From Streptomyces sp. SUK 48 (GTDB lineage: Bacteria; Actinomycetota; Actinomycetes; Streptomycetales; Streptomycetaceae), in contig NZ_CP045740.1 of NCBI RefSeq assembly GCF_009650765.1, positions 7,478,001 through 7,542,000 of the forward strand: 64,000 nt of DNA, given 5' to 3'. Below, in pieces: positions 1 through 7,440 of this stretch. The notes below the pieces were generated by a model that saw only the letters and a list, made by a program, of their open reading frames with translations, was not told the DNA's origin and made no database searches. Numbering within the stretch: position 1 is the first letter of the stretch; the number at the start of each line of letters is the position of its first letter. The position numbers and the translations under genes were made by a program.

Positions 1-521
1 AACAGCTTCTTGATGAGGTAGTTCTCCTCGTTGTCCAGCGTGGCCCCGCCGAGGCTCGCGAGGCCCATGGTGCGCCGGGTGCGGGTCTCGTCGACCTCCC
101 ACTCCCAGCCCTCCCGGCGGGCCGCGATCACCCGGTCCGCGATCATGTCCATCGCGGTGTCGAGGTCGAGGCGCTCCCAGTCGGCGGCGCCCGGGCGCCG
201 GTGGAGCACCTGGTGCTGGCGGGCGTCGCCGGTCGTCAGCTGGAGGCTCGCCGAGCCCTTGGGGCACAGCCGGCCGCGGGAGACGGGGGAGTCCGGGTCG
301 CCCTCGATCTGGGTGACCTGCCCGTCCTGGACGTACACGTTCTGGCCGCAGCCCACCGCGCAGTACGGGCAGACGGACTTCACCACCCGGTCGGCCGAGG
401 CCGTCCGCGGCGTGAGCCGCCTGCTGGGCCCGCTCTTCGCCGCGGCACCCCGCCCGAGCGGGTCCGTCCCGGTGAGCTGGCGGTAGACCGGCCAGGAGTC
501 GATCCAGGTGCGTACGCCCAC
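1..521 (-). CDS. Formate dehydrogenase catalytic (alpha) subunit, N-terminal part
   Basis: Molybdopterin oxidoreductase of the formate dehydrogenase type, which oxidises formate at a Mo/W-bis-MGD centre. The visible 173 residues hold the N-terminal [4Fe-4S] domain: CPYC at 51-54, Cys58 and Cys86 in RGRLCPKG give the C-x2-C-x3-C-x27-C pattern. The sequence then runs into the first Mo-cofactor segment. A GTG start at 521 is preceded by GGGAGGAG at good spacing. The gene runs off the left edge, so the residue that ligates Mo (Sec or Cys in this family) is just outside the window. It lies downstream of the iron-sulfur and membrane subunit genes, a less usual order than alpha-beta-gamma. The family call is firm; Sec versus Cys is unknown. 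Confidence 0.88.
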   Translation of the reverse strand, partial: MGVRTWIDSWPVYRQLTGTDPLGRGAAAKSGPSRRLTPRTASADRVVKSVCPYCAVGCGQNVYVQDGQVTQIEGDPDSPVSRGRLCPKGSASLQLTTGDARQHQVLHRRPGAADWERLDLDTAMDMIADRVIAARREGWEWEVDETRTRRTMGLASLGGATLDNEENYLIKKL

Positions 522-846
522 GGCCACTCCTCCCACTCGTCGTCCCGATTGTCGCGCGGGGCCCGGGCACGGCATCTCGTGCGCCGGGGGCGTGGGGGCG
601 CCCCGGGGCGATGGGTGGACACGGTGTGGGCGGTCCCGCGCGTCGCGGGCGGGCAGGCGGGTTCGATTCCCGTCCGCCGCGTACGGCCCCGGACGGGCAC
701 GGCGGCGTCAGCGGCCGGGGCGCGGGAGCCTTGCACGAAGGGGACTGCGCGCGGATGGCACCCTGCATTGCCCGCGCCGGAAGGCAGTTCCCCTGCCCAT
801 CGGCATCCGGGGGGACGCCCTCCTGCTGCCGTGACCGGGGGCCCGC
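522..846. other. Intergenic gap between formate dehydrogenase genes
   Basis: This 325-base stretch has no convincing protein gene. It holds a strong imperfect hairpin at about 562-588 (CCGGGCACG pairing with CGTGCGCCGG), a tRNA-like T arm at 657-673 and a loose inverted repeat around 738-795 (AGGGGACTGC against GGCAGTTCCCCT). The last could end the transcript of the membrane-subunit gene that stops at 847. Confidence 0.5.
635..681 (+). other. tRNA-like T arm with long variable-arm hairpin (possible decayed selC)
   Basis: GGTTCGATTCC, the tRNA B-box/T-loop consensus, sits in a 5-bp T stem: 657-661 pairs with 669-673 around TTCGATT. It is preceded by a hairpin CCCGCG-CGT-CGCGGG (635-649) that looks like a long variable arm, as in tRNA-Sec, -Ser or -Leu. 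No matching 5' acceptor strand, D arm or anticodon loop could be built upstream, so it is either a degraded tRNA or chance. It lies beside a formate dehydrogenase gene, the usual client of selenocysteine tRNA. Confidence 0.22.
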
Positions 847-1920
847 TCAACTCCCTTGCGCGCGAAGCCTCTCCCGCTGCGGTACGACCGTGTAGCGCGG
901 GTCCTCCGCCGAGGCCACCCCGGCGTGGAAGACGCCGAAGCGCAGGGCCGCCGAGCCGGTGAGGAGGGCGGTACCGGCGGCCAGTGCCACGCGGCGGTCG
1001 CGCAGGCGGCCGGAGAGGAGGGCCAGGGCGGCACCGGTGACGGTCAGGGCCTCGCAGGCGCGGAGCAGGAGCCGGGGCCGGCCCCGGTCGAAGGGTTCGG
1101 CCGTGATCCCCATCCGCCGCTTCATCAGCTGGAAGGCGCCCAGCTCCAGCCCGGCGCCGAGCAGCGCCGTCCGGCGGGCCGGTCCCGCCTGCCCGACCGG
1201 CGCGGTGGCCAGTGCCAGACCGGACGCGGCGGCCGCGGCGGAACCCGCGAAGACGAACGGGAGCTGGCGGTAGCCCTCGTGCCAGGAGGGGACCGCCGTG
1301 TCCGACAGCAGGACCGCGGTGTACGTGGCCACGGCGGGCCCGAGCACCGCCGCAGCGACCGTGGCCGCCGAGCCCACCAGCCGGTGACGGCGGGCCACTT
1401 CGGTGGCGGTGGCACCCAACAGCCGGTAGCGGCCCGCCGTTTCGAAGGCCGCGGCGGCCATGGTCAGGGGTGCGTACCCCACGAGGAGCCAGGAGCCCAC
1501 GCTCATCGGCGAGGTCGGCTTGAACACCCGCAGCATGTTCAAAAACCGCGCCGGGCGGCCCAGATCGTGCACCAGCGCGGCCAGCGACAGCGAGATCGCC
1601 CCGGCCGCCCCCACTTTCGCCGGTGCCGCGAGCCCCGGCCGGCCCGTCAGCTCAGCCCCCGCCGCCAGCAGCGAGGAGGCCCCCGCGAGCCCGCCGAGGT
1701 ACAGGTACCCGGCGATGTCCAGCGCCTTCCACGTGGGCTTGTTCAGCACCGGTCTGCCGTAGTACGACGAGAAGGACGCGTCCGGGACCATCGGCTGCTC
1801 GCCCCGCCCGCGCCGCCGACGCCGGCGCCCCGCGTACGCCCCGGTCGGCGCCTCCCGGCCCGCCCGTCCGCCTCCCTTTCCCCCCTCGGCGCCGCCCCGC
1901 CCGGCCTGCGGCCCGGTCAT
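847..1920 (-). CDS. NrfD/PsrC-like membrane subunit of formate dehydrogenase
   Basis: Polytopic quinone-interacting membrane subunit of the NrfD type, 357 residues. After a basic, Gly/Arg-rich N-terminal extension of about 40 residues come YGRPVLNKPTWKALDIAGYLYLGGLAG and several hydrophobic helices, with HDLGRP, a typical NrfD motif, near residue 105. The ATG at 1918-1920 overlaps the stop of the iron-sulfur gene by one base (TGATG), so translation is probably coupled. An internal ATG at about residue 44 (MVPDASF) is an alternative start that would remove the odd extension. It presumably passes electrons between the Fe-S subunit and menaquinone. Confidence 0.85.
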   Translation of the reverse strand: MTGPQAGRGGAEGGKGGGRAGREAPTGAYAGRRRRRRGRGEQPMVPDASFSSYYGRPVLNKPTWKALDIAGYLYLGGLAGASSLLAAGAELTGRPGLAAPAKVGAAGAISLSLAALVHDLGRPARFLNMLRVFKPTSPMSVGSWLLVGYAPLTMAAAAFETAGRYRLLGATATEVARRHRLVGSAATVAAAVLGPAVATYTAVLLSDTAVPSWHEGYRQLPFVFAGSAAAAASGLALATAPVGQAGPARRTALLGAGLELGAFQLMKRRMGITAEPFDRGRPRLLLRACEALTVTGAALALLSGRLRDRRVALAAGTALLTGSAALRFGVFHAGVASAEDPRYTVVPQRERLRAQGS

Positions 1921-2942
1921 CACGCCCTCCTCGGACGTCCGGCGAAGCCGCCCACCGCGAGCCCCACCAGCGTCACCGCCGCCAGCGCCGCGTGCCGCCA
2001 CATGTCGGGCAGGTCCCGGGTGGTGACCACCGGGTCCGGGGGCAGCCCGTAGACCTCGGGCTCGTCGAGCAGCAGGAAGAAGGCACCGTCGCCGCCGACC
2101 CCGTCCCCCGGGTCCTGCCCGTACAGCCGGGCGTCCGCCACCCCGGTCGCGTGCAGCCGCGTCACCCGGTCCGCCGCCCGCTCCCGCAGCTCGTCCAGCG
2201 GCCCGAACTGGATGGAGTCCGTGGGGCACGCCTTGGCGCAGGCGGGCTCCATGCCGACGCCGAGCCGGTCGTAGCACAGCGTGCACTTCCACACCCGGCC
2301 GTCGTCCGCGCGCTGGTCGATGACGCCGTACGGGCAGGCGGGCACGCAGTAGCCGCAGCCGTTGCAGATGTCCGACTGCACCACGACCGTCCCGAACTCG
2401 GTACGGAACAGCGCCCCGGTGGGGCACACGTCGAGACAGGCCGCGTGGGTGCAGTGCTTGCACACGTCCGAGGCCATCAGCCAGCGCAGCTCGGTGCGGC
2501 CGTCGGGGGAGAGCGGGGAGATCCGCCCGGCGGGGGCGCCCTCGGGGGCCCGCTCCGGCGGGGGAGCGGTGGCGCCGGGACCGGGGGAGGAGGCGCCGGT
2601 GCCGAGTCGCGCGGCCGCCGCGAAGACGTCCGTGTCCTCGTGATGGACGCCGGGTTCTTGCCCGCCGAACGGTGCGCGCTGCTCGATGAACGCCACGTGC
2701 CGCCAGGTGTCGGCGTTCAGGGTCCGTGTGTTGTCGTAGGACATGCCGGTCAGTTCGAGGCCGTCCTCCGGGACCGCGTTCCACTCCTTGCAGGCCACCT
2801 CGCACGCCTTGCAGCCGATGCACACCGAGGTGTCGGTGAAGAACCCCATCCTCGGTGGCGCGTCCGGATAGCCGGAGGCGCCGGCCACGTCCGGCTGGGG
2901 GCCGTACCACTGGTTCCCGTGGACCTTCGGGCCGTCGCCCAT
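1920..2942 (-). CDS. Formate dehydrogenase iron-sulfur (beta) subunit
   Basis: FdnH/HybA-like electron-transfer subunit, 340 residues. Four ferredoxin-type cysteine groups are visible: CIGCKACEVACKEW, CKHCTHAACLDVCP, CNGCGYCVPACP and CTLCYDRL...CAKACP, enough for four [4Fe-4S] clusters. The last 30 residues form one membrane helix (AALAAVTLVGLAVGGFAG), as in subunits that dock on a membrane partner. It is the first gene of the operon, followed at a one-base overlap by the NrfD subunit and then by the catalytic subunit. The 228 bases upstream (2943-3170) should contain the promoter; no recognisable regulatory box was found there. Confidence 0.92.
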   Translation of the reverse strand: MGDGPKVHGNQWYGPQPDVAGASGYPDAPPRMGFFTDTSVCIGCKACEVACKEWNAVPEDGLELTGMSYDNTRTLNADTWRHVAFIEQRAPFGGQEPGVHHEDTDVFAAAARLGTGASSPGPGATAPPPERAPEGAPAGRISPLSPDGRTELRWLMASDVCKHCTHAACLDVCPTGALFRTEFGTVVVQSDICNGCGYCVPACPYGVIDQRADDGRVWKCTLCYDRLGVGMEPACAKACPTDSIQFGPLDELRERAADRVTRLHATGVADARLYGQDPGDGVGGDGAFFLLLDEPEVYGLPPDPVVTTRDLPDMWRHAALAAVTLVGLAVGGFAGRPRRA

Positions 2943-3170
2943 GGCATGCCTCCTCGCTCACGAGTGGCTTCCCATGGGGACCGGCACAGGCGGGCTGTGG
3001 GGCGCCGACCCCTCAAGGGGGACCCGTGGTCTCCCCCGAGCGTGGCACGGGTGCCCGGGCTCCGCGCGCCCGGAACGGTGTCACGCGCCCGGAGCGGCTT
3101 CGCCCGTCGTCCGCGCGGTCGAGCGCCGTGGTGCGTGGTCAGCCGCCAGGCCGGCCGCCGTGGCGTGTGC

Positions 3171-3623
3171 TCATCCGTCGCTCCGCGGCCCGCCGCCCTC
3201 GGTGACGAGCGGCACCGTCGCGGTGACCCGCTTGCCCTCCGGCAGCACCGTCACCTCCAGGTCCCGCGAGAGCATCGTCACCAGATGCAGACCGTGGCCG
3301 CCGACCCGGCCGGGGTCGGGCGGACGATGATGCGGCGGTGAGGTGGAGCTGTCCGTCACACAGATGCGCAGCGCGTGCGTGCCGGGCCTCAGCTCCAGGC
3401 TGAGCGCGCACGGGCCCGGCGCGTGTTTCTCCGCGTTGGTCACCAGTTCGCTCACGACAAGCTGCGCGTCCTGGACCGAGCGCCGCAACGGCGCCGGGCG
3501 TGCCGAGCCGAGCAGGGCGGCGACGGCGTCACGCGCGTCGGCGCTGCTGCACATGCCGGTGTCCCAGGTGCGGCTGTAGCCCAGATCCTGCGTCCTCGGG
3601 TGCGTCCTCAGCGAGATGTCCAT
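3171..3623 (-). CDS. Anti-sigma-factor-type ATP-binding protein (HATPase_c_2)
   Basis: Small GHKL ATPase of the RsbW/SpoIIAB-like group abundant in Streptomyces, 150 residues. The N box is ELVTNAEKHAPG (Asn63), and the G box GRVGGHGLHLVTML lies near residues 106-118. There is no transmembrane segment and no kinase dimerisation domain, so it probably acts on an anti-anti-sigma partner or a sigma factor. ATG at 3623 is preferred because homology begins there; the open frame continues upstream to 3863 but crosses a perfect hairpin. No partner sigma or antagonist gene lies next to it. Confidence 0.8.
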   Translation of the reverse strand: MDISLRTHPRTQDLGYSRTWDTGMCSSADARDAVAALLGSARPAPLRRSVQDAQLVVSELVTNAEKHAPGPCALSLELRPGTHALRICVTDSSTSPPHHRPPDPGRVGGHGLHLVTMLSRDLEVTVLPEGKRVTATVPLVTEGGGPRSDG

Positions 3624-3794
3624 ACCTCGTCGCCCTTTTCCCTCCGGGGTTCGGGGTCCCTTCCTGCGAGCGTGCGGGGAACGTGCCGTCCTGTCAGCTC
3701 GGCTACCCGCTGGCCCATCGATCAAGGGGACGTGCACCGGGAATCCTTCGGTTGCACACGAGTCCCTGCTGGGAGCGGGTGCCGGACGCGACAA

Positions 3795-3834
3795 CGGGTC
3801 CCGGGAATCCGCAGGAGCGGATTCCCGGGACCCG
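3795..3834 (-). terminator. Perfect 18-bp hairpin, terminator of csbD-like gene
   Basis: Arms 3795-3812 and 3817-3834 are exact reverse complements with a 4-base AGGA loop. It lies 45 bases past the stop of the CsbD-like gene and also upstream of the ATPase gene at 3623, so it should insulate the two leftward transcripts. There is no U-tract, as is common in Streptomyces. Confidence 0.75.
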
Positions 3835-3878
3835 CTGGAGTCGATCGTCCGGGTCAGCGCCATGGCCGACGGCCGGCC

Positions 3879-4052
3879 TCAGTGTTTGAAGGTGTCCTTC
3901 GCCTTCTCCTTGGCCTGCCGGGCATCGCCCTTCGCGCCTTCCATCTTGCCCTCGGCCTCCATCTTCTCGTTGCCGACGGCGCGGCCGACGGTCTCCTTGG
4001 CCTTGCCCTTGGCCTGCTCCGCCTTGCCCTTGGCCTTCTGGTCGCCTGCCAT
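3879..4052 (-). CDS. CsbD-like stress protein
   Basis: A 57-residue, highly charged, Lys/Ala/Glu-rich protein (MAGDQKAKGKAEQAKGKAKE...) with the repeated KGKAE/GKAKD pattern of the CsbD family, small general-stress proteins of unknown biochemical role. The start at 4052 has GGGAG seven to nine bases upstream; the upstream continuation of the frame lacks family similarity. It is divergent from the MarR gene and ends at a perfect hairpin. Confidence 0.88.
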   Translation of the reverse strand: MAGDQKAKGKAEQAKGKAKETVGRAVGNEKMEAEGKMEGAKGDARQAKEKAKDTFKH

Positions 4053-4120
4053 GTGAGTCTCCCATCCCGACGTCGCGTGAAGTCCGTTCGCCTTTCGGTT
4101 TGCCACTGCGACGCCCCTCA

Positions 4121-4188
4121 AACCGATTGCCCGCCCTCAACCGATTGCTCTCCCTTGGTTGTACAGGCAAGACTGCTAAACCTATTGT
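4121..4188. promoter_or_regulatory. Triple AACCGATTGC repeat, probable MarR operator
   Basis: Two exact direct copies of AACCGATTGC start at 4121 and 4139, and a degenerate copy AACCTATTGT starts at 4179, eight bases before the MarR start codon. The second copy lies in CAACCGATTG, a CAA-N4-TTG near-palindrome of the kind bound by MarR dimers. The sequence is unusually A/T-rich for this genome, fitting a promoter. The repeats are seen; binding by the adjacent MarR protein is inferred. Confidence 0.55.
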
Positions 4189-4196
4189 TACTAATC

Positions 4197-4673
4197 ATGA
4201 ACGCGGCGACAGAAGACATGGCGGCAGCCGCCACGGGCCCGGGCGGCGACCCGGGGACCGGCGCGCTCGCGGGCGCGCTCCGGCTGGCCATGGGCCGGAT
4301 CGTGCGCAGGCTGCGCCAGGCCCACGCGGTGGGCGACCTGACCCTCTCCGGCGCCTCGGTGCTGGCCCGGCTCTCCGGCAGCGGGCCCGACTCGCCGGGC
4401 GCGCTCGCCGAACTGGAGCGGGTGCGGCCGCAGGCGATGGCCGGCACCCTGGCCGGTCTGGAGCAGCGGGGCCTGGTCAGCCGGGCGCCTGATCCGGCCG
4501 ACCGGCGCCGGGCCGTCATCGCGATCACCGAGGAGGGCCGGACCGTGCTGGAGCGGCGCCGCTCCGAGTCCGCCGACCGCCTCGCCCACGCCCTGGACGG
4601 GTTCACCCCCCGGGAGCGGCAGGCCCTGACCGACGTACTGCCCCTCCTCGACCGACTGGCGGAACAGCTGTGA
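4197..4673 (+). CDS. MarR-family transcriptional regulator
   Basis: Winged-helix repressor, 158 residues. The recognition region LSGASVLARLSGSGPDSPGALAELERVRPQAMAGTLAGLEQRGLVSR is followed by the wing DPADRRRAVIAITEEG, both diagnostic of MarR. It overlaps the MFS exporter by four bases (GTGA), the classic drug-responsive repressor-pump pair. It probably represses its own promoter through the repeated AACCGATTGC boxes just upstream. The effector is unknown. Confidence 0.9.
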   Translation: MNAATEDMAAAATGPGGDPGTGALAGALRLAMGRIVRRLRQAHAVGDLTLSGASVLARLSGSGPDSPGALAELERVRPQAMAGTLAGLEQRGLVSRAPDPADRRRAVIAITEEGRTVLERRRSESADRLAHALDGFTPRERQALTDVLPLLDRLAEQL

Positions 4674-6460
4674 GCGCCGATACGCCCGCGGGCGGCATAC
4701 GCGCCCGGCTGCTCGCCCGCTCGGCCCGGCAGCGGGACACCCCGCCCGGCCCCGGCTACAAGTGGGTCGCCCTGTCCAACACCACGCTCGGCGTCCTGAT
4801 CGCCACGATGGACGCCTCCATCGTGATCATCTCGCTGCCGGCCATCTTCCGGGGCATCGGCCTGGACCCGCTCGCCCCGGGCAACATCGGCTATCTGCTG
4901 TGGATGGTCCTCGGCTACCTGCTGGTCTCGGCCGTGCTGGTGGTGGTCCTCGGCCGGCTCGGCGACATGTTCGGCCGGGTGCGCATCTACAACCTGGGCT
5001 TCCTGGTCTTCGCCATCGCCTCCGTCGCCCTGTCCCTCGATCCCTTCCGGGCCGGGGCGGGCGCGCTGTGGCTGATCCTGTGGCGCGTCGTCCAGGCGTT
5101 CGGCGGCTCCATGCTCACCGCCAACTCGGCCGCGATCCTCACCGACGCCTTCCCCTCCCGGCAGCGCGGCATGGCGCTCGGCATCAACCAGATCACCGCG
5201 CTCGCCGGGCAGTTCCTCGGCCTGCTCGCCGGCGGTCTGCTGGCCGCCGTGGACTGGCGGGCCGTGTTCTGGGTGAGCGTCCCGATCAGTGTCACCGGCA
5301 CCGTCTGGTCGTACCTGAGCCTGCGCGAGACCGCGGCCGGCGGGCGCGGCCGGGTCGACTGGCTGGGCAACATCACCTTCGCCTCCGGCGCCGGCATCCT
5401 GCTGGCCGGCATCACCTACGGCATCCAGCCCTACGGCGGCCACCCCACCGGCTGGACCAACCCGCTCGTCCTCACCGGGCTGATCGGCGGCGTGTGCCTG
5501 CTGCTCGTCTTCTGCGTGGTGGAGAACAAGGTCGCCGAGCCGATGTTCCGCCTCTCGCTGTTCACGGTGCGGGCCTTCGCGGCGGGCAACCTCGCCGCCC
5601 TGCTGACCGCGATCGCCCGCGGCGGGCTCCAGTTCATGCTGATCATCTGGCTCCAGGGCATCTGGCTGCCGCTGCACGGCTACGACTTCGAGGACACCCC
5701 GCTGTGGGCGGGCATCTTCATGCTGCCGCTCACCCTCGGCTTCCTGCTCGCCGGTCCCGTCTCCGGCTACCTCTCCGACCGGTTCGGCGCCCGGATCTTC
5801 TCCACCGCCGGGCTGCTGGTGGTCGCCGGGTCCTTCCTCGGGCTGCTGGCCCTGCCGGTGGACTTCGCCTACGGCCCGTTCGCCGCGCTGTTGCTGCTCA
5901 ACGGGCTGGGCCAGGGCATGTTCTCCTCGCCCAACACCTCCTCGATCATGGGCAGCGTGCCGGCGAGGTACCGGGGCGTGGCCTCCGGGATGCGCTCCAC
6001 CTTCCAGAACTCCGGTACGGCCCTGTCCATCGGCGTGTTCTTCTCGCTGATGGTCTCCGGCCTCGCCGCCACCCTGCCGAAGACGCTGAGCGGCGGCCTC
6101 GCGGCGCACGGTGTGCCCGCCGCGACCGCGCACCAGGTGGCCTCGCTGCCGCCGGTGAGCACCCTGTTCGCGACGTTCCTCGGCGACAACCCCGTCGGCC
6201 ATCTGCTCGCGGGCCACACCCTGGACCGGCTGACCGCCGCCCAGCGCGCCACCCTGACCGGTCACACGTTCTTCCCCGAACTGGTCTCCGGCCCCTTCCA
6301 CCACGGCCTGACCATCGTCTTCAGCGTGGCCGCCGGGATGGCCCTGGTCTCCGCCGTGGCCTCCGCGCTGCGCGGCGGCCACGAACGGGCCGACGAGACG
6401 CCGGCGCCCGGACCCGGGCAGGCCGCGCCGAAGCCGAGCGGGGCGGCCCGCCCCTCCTGA
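4670..6460 (+). CDS. MFS transporter, DHA2 (14-helix) drug-efflux type
   Basis: Proton-driven exporter of 596 residues, the length expected for a 14-helix DHA2 member. An early helix contains the acidic MDASIVIISLPAIF motif (motif D1-like), followed by GRLGDMFGRVR (motif A) and GGSMLTANSAAILTDAFP/GMALG (motif C-like region). A periplasmic loop of about 60 residues near 480-540 precedes the last helix, and the C-terminal tail is Pro/Ala-rich. GTG start overlaps the MarR stop. The substrate is not evident; regulation by the MarR protein is inferred from the operon. Confidence 0.9.
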   Translation: MSADTPAGGIRARLLARSARQRDTPPGPGYKWVALSNTTLGVLIATMDASIVIISLPAIFRGIGLDPLAPGNIGYLLWMVLGYLLVSAVLVVVLGRLGDMFGRVRIYNLGFLVFAIASVALSLDPFRAGAGALWLILWRVVQAFGGSMLTANSAAILTDAFPSRQRGMALGINQITALAGQFLGLLAGGLLAAVDWRAVFWVSVPISVTGTVWSYLSLRETAAGGRGRVDWLGNITFASGAGILLAGITYGIQPYGGHPTGWTNPLVLTGLIGGVCLLLVFCVVENKVAEPMFRLSLFTVRAFAAGNLAALLTAIARGGLQFMLIIWLQGIWLPLHGYDFEDTPLWAGIFMLPLTLGFLLAGPVSGYLSDRFGARIFSTAGLLVVAGSFLGLLALPVDFAYGPFAALLLLNGLGQGMFSSPNTSSIMGSVPARYRGVASGMRSTFQNSGTALSIGVFFSLMVSGLAATLPKTLSGGLAAHGVPAATAHQVASLPPVSTLFATFLGDNPVGHLLAGHTLDRLTAAQRATLTGHTFFPELVSGPFHHGLTIVFSVAAGMALVSAVASALRGGHERADETPAPGPGQAAPKPSGAARPS

Positions 6461-6478
6461 GGCTCCGGGCCCCTGGAG

Positions 6479-7123
6479 TCAGCCGGGACCCCCCGAGTCC
6501 GCGCGCGCGTGGCGCCGTCGTAGGACATGGCGGGCCACGAGCGCGAGGACCAGGACCGCGAGGGCCAGCAGGAAATAGAGCTCGTAGCGCTTGATCTCCT
6601 CGTACACCGCGTCGATGTGGCTGCCCGCCAGATAGGCCAGGGTGGTCCACAGGCCCACCCACAGGGCGGCGCCGAGGGCGTTGAAGGCGAGGAAGCGGCG
6701 CCAGTGCATGCCCGAGGTGCCCGCGACGATGCCGTTGGCCTGCCGCAGGCCCTCGACGAACCGGGCCACGGTCACGATCACGCCGCCGTGCCGGGTGAAG
6801 AAGTCCTCGGCGGCGGCGAACCGCTTCGGGGTCAGGAAGACATACTTCCCCCAGCGGTGCACGAAGGCGCGTCCGCCGAAGTGGCCGATCAGATAACCGA
6901 TGTTGTCCCCGACCACGGCCGCGGCGAACGCGATGAGGGCCACCTTGACGACGTCCAGCTCACCCGCGCCCGCGTACACCCCGGCGGCGAGCAGGATCGT
7001 CTCACCGGGTGCCGGGATGCCGAAGTCCTCCACGAGGATCACGGCCCCCACGGCCCAGTAGCCGTAGTGGCCGAGCAGCGGCGCCAGATGGGCCAGTGGT
7101 CCCGGAAGCGGAGGGGCGGCCAT
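6479..7123 (-). CDS. DedA-family membrane protein
   Basis: A 214-residue DedA/VTT-domain protein; members act in envelope homeostasis, some as undecaprenyl-phosphate flippases. Features seen: EDFGIPAPGETILL near residue 32, the GDNIGYLIGHFGGR segment, and FVEGLRQANGIVAGTSGMHWRRFLAFNALGAALW, containing the family's conserved arginine and glycines. Four to five hydrophobic segments and a basic tail are present. It converges on the MFS gene with only 18 bases between stops. Confidence 0.9.
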   Translation of the reverse strand: MAAPPLPGPLAHLAPLLGHYGYWAVGAVILVEDFGIPAPGETILLAAGVYAGAGELDVVKVALIAFAAAVVGDNIGYLIGHFGGRAFVHRWGKYVFLTPKRFAAAEDFFTRHGGVIVTVARFVEGLRQANGIVAGTSGMHWRRFLAFNALGAALWVGLWTTLAYLAGSHIDAVYEEIKRYELYFLLALAVLVLALVARHVLRRRHARADSGGPG

Positions 7124-7158
7124 GCCTCAACGGTACGGGGCGGCGGCGCCGGGGGCCC

Positions 7159-7332
7159 TCAGAGGGCCGGGCCCTGGGCGCCTCTGGGGGCTCGCTGGCA
7201 ACTGGGACACAGCTCGTGCTCGCCGTCGCGGCTGACGACGGTCCCCCAGCCGAGGCAGCGCTCGCAGTCGCGGGCGCGGTTCAGGTCCGGGTGGGGCGGC
7301 GGGACGTGGCTGGGGCGGGCTGCGTGCACCAT
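7159..7332 (-). CDS. Small zinc-ribbon protein
   Basis: A 57-residue protein with two CxxC pairs, CERC and CPSC, separated by about 18 residues around GWGTVVSRDGEHEL, which should bind one zinc ion. AAGGAG lies 11 bases before the ATG at 7332. It is too short to be recognised by length, but the paired cysteines and codon usage support a real gene. The role is unknown; similar short Cys4 proteins are scattered through Streptomyces genomes. Confidence 0.65.
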   Translation of the reverse strand: MVHAARPSHVPPPHPDLNRARDCERCLGWGTVVSRDGEHELCPSCQRAPRGAQGPAL

Positions 7333-7440
7333 GCGGCGAGCGGCTCCTTGCGGGGTGGAGGGAGTCGTAAGAATGTCCGGGTTGCCAGATTAAGTCTTAT
7401 TTATCCCTGTTTTCTGTGAGGTGCGTCACACTTCCCGGGG

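Noticed and set aside
2943..3170. GGGGACCCGTGGTCTCC in the formate dehydrogenase promoter region as a possible Dos-like box.
   Set aside because: The half-site spacing does not fit GGGnC-N4-GnCCC and the symmetry is poor.
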